A DNA stretch of 8,900 nucleotides. Source: an uncultured Propioniciclava sp. (GTDB lineage: Bacteria > Actinomycetota > Actinomycetes > Propionibacteriales > Propionibacteriaceae). Numbering within the stretch: the stretch's first letter is position 1; each line of letters starts with the position of its first letter. The stretch spans positions 1-8,900 of the forward strand of contig CALMPQ010000435.1 in the NCBI GenBank assembly GCA_937872005.1, written 5' to 3'. The notes beneath the pieces are model-generated. The model made no database searches. It saw only the letters and a program-made list of their open reading frames with translations, and was not told the DNA's origin. Below are positions 6,883 to 8,900 of this stretch, one piece after another. A program made the translations under genes and the position numbers.

Positions 6883-8010
6883 ATGACCCTCTTCGACCTC
6901 ACGCTGCCCGAACTGCGTCGGCGGACCTCCATGAAGTGGAACGCCTTCGATCCCGATGTGCTGCCCCTCTGGGTCGCGGAGATGGACGTCCGGCAGCTGC
7001 CCGAGGTCGTCGACGCCGTTCGTTCGGCGATGGAGTCGGGCGACACCGGCTACCCCGCGGGGACGGGCTACGCGGACGCGTACGCCGACATGGCCGAGAC
7101 GCGGTGGGCGTGGCGGCCGGCCCCCGACCAGGTGCGCCGCGCCGGCGACGTGATGAACGCGATCCTCTCGCTGCTGCTCGGCAACACCGGCGAGGGCGAC
7201 CACGTCGTGCTCAACCCGCCCGTGTACCCGCCGTTCTGGCAGGTCATCGAGGGCTACCGCCGCCACATCACGCAGGTACCGCTGACCGCTGCCGGACGCC
7301 TCGACCTCCCCGCGCTGGAGGCGGCGTTCACCGGGCCGGACAAGCCGACCGCCTACCTGCTCTGCTCGCCGCACAACCCGACCGGCACGATCCACACCGC
7401 CGATGAGCTCGGTGCGGTGGCGCGCCTGTGCCGCGAGCACGACGTGCTGCTGGTCGTCGACGAGATCCACGCGCTGCTCGTCGACCCGGGGGCCGCGTTC
7501 GTGCCGGTCCTGTCGCTGGCCGACGCCCAGAACGCCGTGGTCGCGTTCTCGGCGGGCAAGGGCTGGAACCTGCCCGCCTTCAAGGCGGGCCTCTTCATTC
7601 GTGGCACGGACGCCTCAGCCGCGCTCGCCGCCCTGCCGCCCCTGGCGAACCAGTCGACGGGGCACATGGCGACGATCGCCCACACCGCGGCCCTGCGCCA
7701 CGGCCAGGCCTGGGTGGACGAGGTGATGGCCGAGGTGTCGGGCCACAAGGACCTGCTGGTCGACCTGCTGGCCGAGCACCTTCCCGACGTGGGCTACGTG
7801 CGGTCCCCGGGCACCTACCTCGCTTGGCTGGACTGCTCGGCCCTGGGGCTGGAGCGCCCCCGGGACCACTTCCTGACCCGGGCCGGGGTGGCGTTGAACC
7901 TGGGCACCGACTTCGGCCCCGGCCACGGCCAGTTCGTCCGCATGAACCTCGCGACCTCCCCGGCGATCATCACGGAGGCTGTCGAGCGGATGGCGGCAAG
8001 CCTGGCCTGA
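6883..8010 (+). CDS. MalY/PatB-type PLP-dependent enzyme (putative C-S beta-lyase / aminotransferase class I/II)
   Basis: A 375-residue cytoplasmic fold-type I PLP enzyme. The MalY/PatB signature is near the start: MKWNAFDPDVLPLWVAEMD (17-35). Further motifs are GYPAGTGYADA (56-66), LNPPVYPPFWQVI (110-122), SPHNPTGTIH (162-171), VVDEIHALLVDPG (191-203, with D193 expected to bind the pyridine nitrogen) and FSAGKGWNLPAFKAGLF (222-238), where K226 (codon at 7558) is the PLP-binding lysine. The C-terminal GTYLAWLDCSALG, LNLGTDFGPGHGQFVRMNLA and GFVR-like arginine region match carboxylate binding. Family members cleave cystathionine or cysteine conjugates, releasing pyruvate, ammonia and a thiol or homocysteine; E. 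coli MalY also represses the maltose system. Which substrate applies here is not visible. Two departures from the usual motif are noted: AGK instead of SASK before the lysine, and ALLV instead of A/S-D-L-V after DEIH. Length is normal (about 380-390). No operon partner follows; the next gene converges 12 bases downstream. Confidence 0.87.
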   Translation: MTLFDLTLPELRRRTSMKWNAFDPDVLPLWVAEMDVRQLPEVVDAVRSAMESGDTGYPAGTGYADAYADMAETRWAWRPAPDQVRRAGDVMNAILSLLLGNTGEGDHVVLNPPVYPPFWQVIEGYRRHITQVPLTAAGRLDLPALEAAFTGPDKPTAYLLCSPHNPTGTIHTADELGAVARLCREHDVLLVVDEIHALLVDPGAAFVPVLSLADAQNAVVAFSAGKGWNLPAFKAGLFIRGTDASAALAALPPLANQSTGHMATIAHTAALRHGQAWVDEVMAEVSGHKDLLVDLLAEHLPDVGYVRSPGTYLAWLDCSALGLERPRDHFLTRAGVALNLGTDFGPGHGQFVRMNLATSPAIITEAVERMAASLA

Positions 8011-8012
8011 CG

Positions 8013-8031
8013 GCCGTGCGTCTCACACGGC
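8013..8031. terminator. Small hairpin between convergent genes (possible terminator)
   Basis: GCCGTG (8013-8018) and CACGGC (8026-8031) form a perfect 6-base-pair stem with a 7-base loop. It starts 2 bases after the PLP-enzyme stop and contains the stop codon of the leftward small gene in its loop. There is no U-tract. A stem this short is common in GC-rich DNA, so only its position between convergent genes supports a terminator role. Confidence 0.35.
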
Positions 8032-8232
8032 GGGGCGCCAGCCGTACTCCCACGTCCGCTCGTGGCGGTCGGCGCGTTCCCGCCATGCCACTGTCAGGCG
8101 CACCAGGGTGGGCAGACGCCACCCCGGCGTCCGGGTGCGCTCGGGCGCGACGGGCGCGTCGGGCAGCGCGGAGAACGCGAGGGAACCCGCGGTGAGGTCG
8201 TCGAGGGTGTAGTTCGGCTTGTGGTTGGGCAT
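8023..8232 (-). CDS. Small hypothetical protein downstream of a LacI regulator
   Basis: A 69-residue protein that I do not recognise. It is supported as a real gene by a good Shine-Dalgarno (AAGGAG on the minus strand, 8240-8245) 7 bases before its ATG, by its tight fit between the neighbouring stops, and by a composition less Arg/Pro-monotonous than shadow frames. The N-terminal third (MPNHKPNYTLDDLTAGSLAF) is polar. The middle is Pro/Ala-rich. The C-terminal half is basic and aromatic (RLTVAWRERADRHERTWEYGW). There is no signal peptide, membrane segment, Cys pair or helix-turn-helix. It lies 54 bases downstream of the lacI-family gene in the same direction, so the two may share a transcript; a product linked to the regulated sugar genes is possible but unproven. 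Confidence 0.6.
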   Translation of the reverse strand: MPNHKPNYTLDDLTAGSLAFSALPDAPVAPERTRTPGWRLPTLVRLTVAWRERADRHERTWEYGWRPAV

Positions 8233-8239
8233 GGCTCCG

Positions 8240-8245
8240 CTCCTT
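8240..8245 (-). promoter_or_regulatory. Shine-Dalgarno of the small hypothetical gene
   Basis: AAGGAG on the minus strand with a 7-base spacer to the ATG at 8232. It is the main evidence that this short frame is translated and it fixes the start. Confidence 0.6.
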
Positions 8246-8286
8246 CGTGGCGTGGTGGGACTTGTCTGGCTGGGTGGACGGGAGCG

Positions 8287-8900
8287 TCAGGCCTGGGGGG
8301 CCGGACCGGTGCTGCGCCGGACGACGAGCTCGTGCGGCAGGGTGACGCGTCGTGGCCTGCGCTCGGGGTCGAGCAGCAGTTCGGCCGCGAGGCGTCCCTT
8401 GTCGTGGATCGGTTGGCGGATGGTGGTGAGGCCGGCCCGCTCCGCGAGGTCCGGGAGGTCGTCGAAGCCGGCGACCGACACGTCGCGGCCGGGCGTCAGG
8501 CCTCGGGTGGCCAGGGCGTCCAGCACGCCGAGGGCGAGCACATCGCTGAGTGCGATGACGGCGGTGGGCCGGTCCGCGCGGTCGAACAGGACGGGGCCGC
8601 AGGCGGCCCCCAGCGCGCGCGTGTTGCCGTCAGCCAGGACCACGCTGACCTCGGCCCCGGCCAGGGCTTCGGTCAGGCCGCGCCAGCGGTCCCAGGTGTC
8701 GAGGAACACCTGGTCGCGCTCCTGCGCGACGAAGGCCGCGAAGGCGGCCGGCTCCAGTTCGTGGGGCATGTCGCCGGTGGCGCGGGTCTCGACGACGATG
8801 ACCACCCGGTCGTGGCCCAGGCGCCGGATGTGGCTGCCCAGTTCCCGCGCCGCGGCGTAGTCGTCCATGATCACCTGGTCACCCTCGGAGCTGGCGGTGG
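8287..8900 (-). CDS. LacI-family transcriptional regulator, effector-binding part; 5' end outside window
   Basis: The frame is open on the minus strand from the right edge to TGA at 8287; about 204 C-terminal residues are visible. They match the periplasmic-binding-protein-like effector domain of LacI/GalR regulators: DDYAAARELGSHIRRLGHDRV (the xDNxxGAxxAxxHLxxLGHRxI motif), then VIALSDVLALGVLDALATRGLTPGRDVSVAGFDDLP, then the terminal TTIRQPIHDKGRLAAELLLD and LPHELVVRRSTGP. The usual Asn and Gly of the first motif are replaced (DDYAAA). The DNA-binding helix-turn-helix and hinge lie beyond the window, so the operator cannot be predicted. Such proteins usually repress sugar transport and catabolism genes and release DNA on binding a sugar. 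The ligand is not evident. An in-frame GTG at 8874 lies inside the domain and is not the start. The small unknown gene follows 54 bases downstream. Confidence 0.92.
   Translation of the reverse strand, partial: TASSEGDQVIMDDYAAARELGSHIRRLGHDRVVIVVETRATGDMPHELEPAAFAAFVAQERDQVFLDTWDRWRGLTEALAGAEVSVVLADGNTRALGAACGPVLFDRADRPTAVIALSDVLALGVLDALATRGLTPGRDVSVAGFDDLPDLAERAGLTTIRQPIHDKGRLAAELLLDPERRPRRVTLPHELVVRRSTGPAPQA

Noticed and set aside
8219..8860. Open frame on the + strand opposite the LacI-family gene
   Set aside because: Ser/Arg/Ala-rich shadow of a gene whose minus-strand product matches LacI motifs throughout.
1..8900. tRNA, rRNA, CRISPR arrays, insertion sequences, attachment sites and origins
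   Set aside because: Looked for and not seen; the window is almost wholly coding with short gaps.

Overview
The window is very GC-rich DNA with tightly packed genes, GTG as well as ATG starts, and several leaderless-looking TANNNT boxes 6-7 bases before start codons. With a PAC2-family protein and a class I PPK2, this points to a high-GC actinobacterium (Actinomycetota). A Propionibacteriales-type host is plausible, but the sequence alone cannot fix the genus. Nothing looks mobile: there is no transposase, integrase, tRNA, rRNA or CRISPR array.

Layout. A rightward block fills positions 2-6205. It holds a trehalose synthase of the Pseudomonas stutzeri type (left end cut off by the window), a DoxX-like membrane protein overlapping it by 4 bases, a PAC2-family protein, an Hsp70-family ATPase lacking the usual helical lid, and a short class I polyphosphate kinase 2. 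A leftward yciO-type gene (6209-6832) converges on ppk2 with a 3-base gap, and an interrupted inverted repeat spans both stop codons. A 50-base divergent promoter region separates yciO from a rightward MalY/PatB-type PLP enzyme (6883-8010). That gene converges on a leftward pair: a 69-residue unknown protein (8023-8232) and, upstream of it, a LacI-family regulator (8287 to beyond the right edge). No gene-free stretch exceeds 60 bases.

How the genes may work together. The rightward block combines a maker of trehalose (a chemical chaperone), a membrane protein of a family often tied to redox or envelope stress, a PAC2 protein (related to eukaryotic proteasome assembly chaperones), a lidless Hsp70, and a polyphosphate enzyme (polyphosphate is also a chaperone and an energy store). 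Each family is known. Whether this set is a functional proteostasis or stress unit is inference. The PAC2-Hsp70 pair is the most interesting candidate for an undescribed partnership. The right part looks like ordinary housekeeping and sugar-regulation genes, apart from the small orphan protein behind the LacI regulator.
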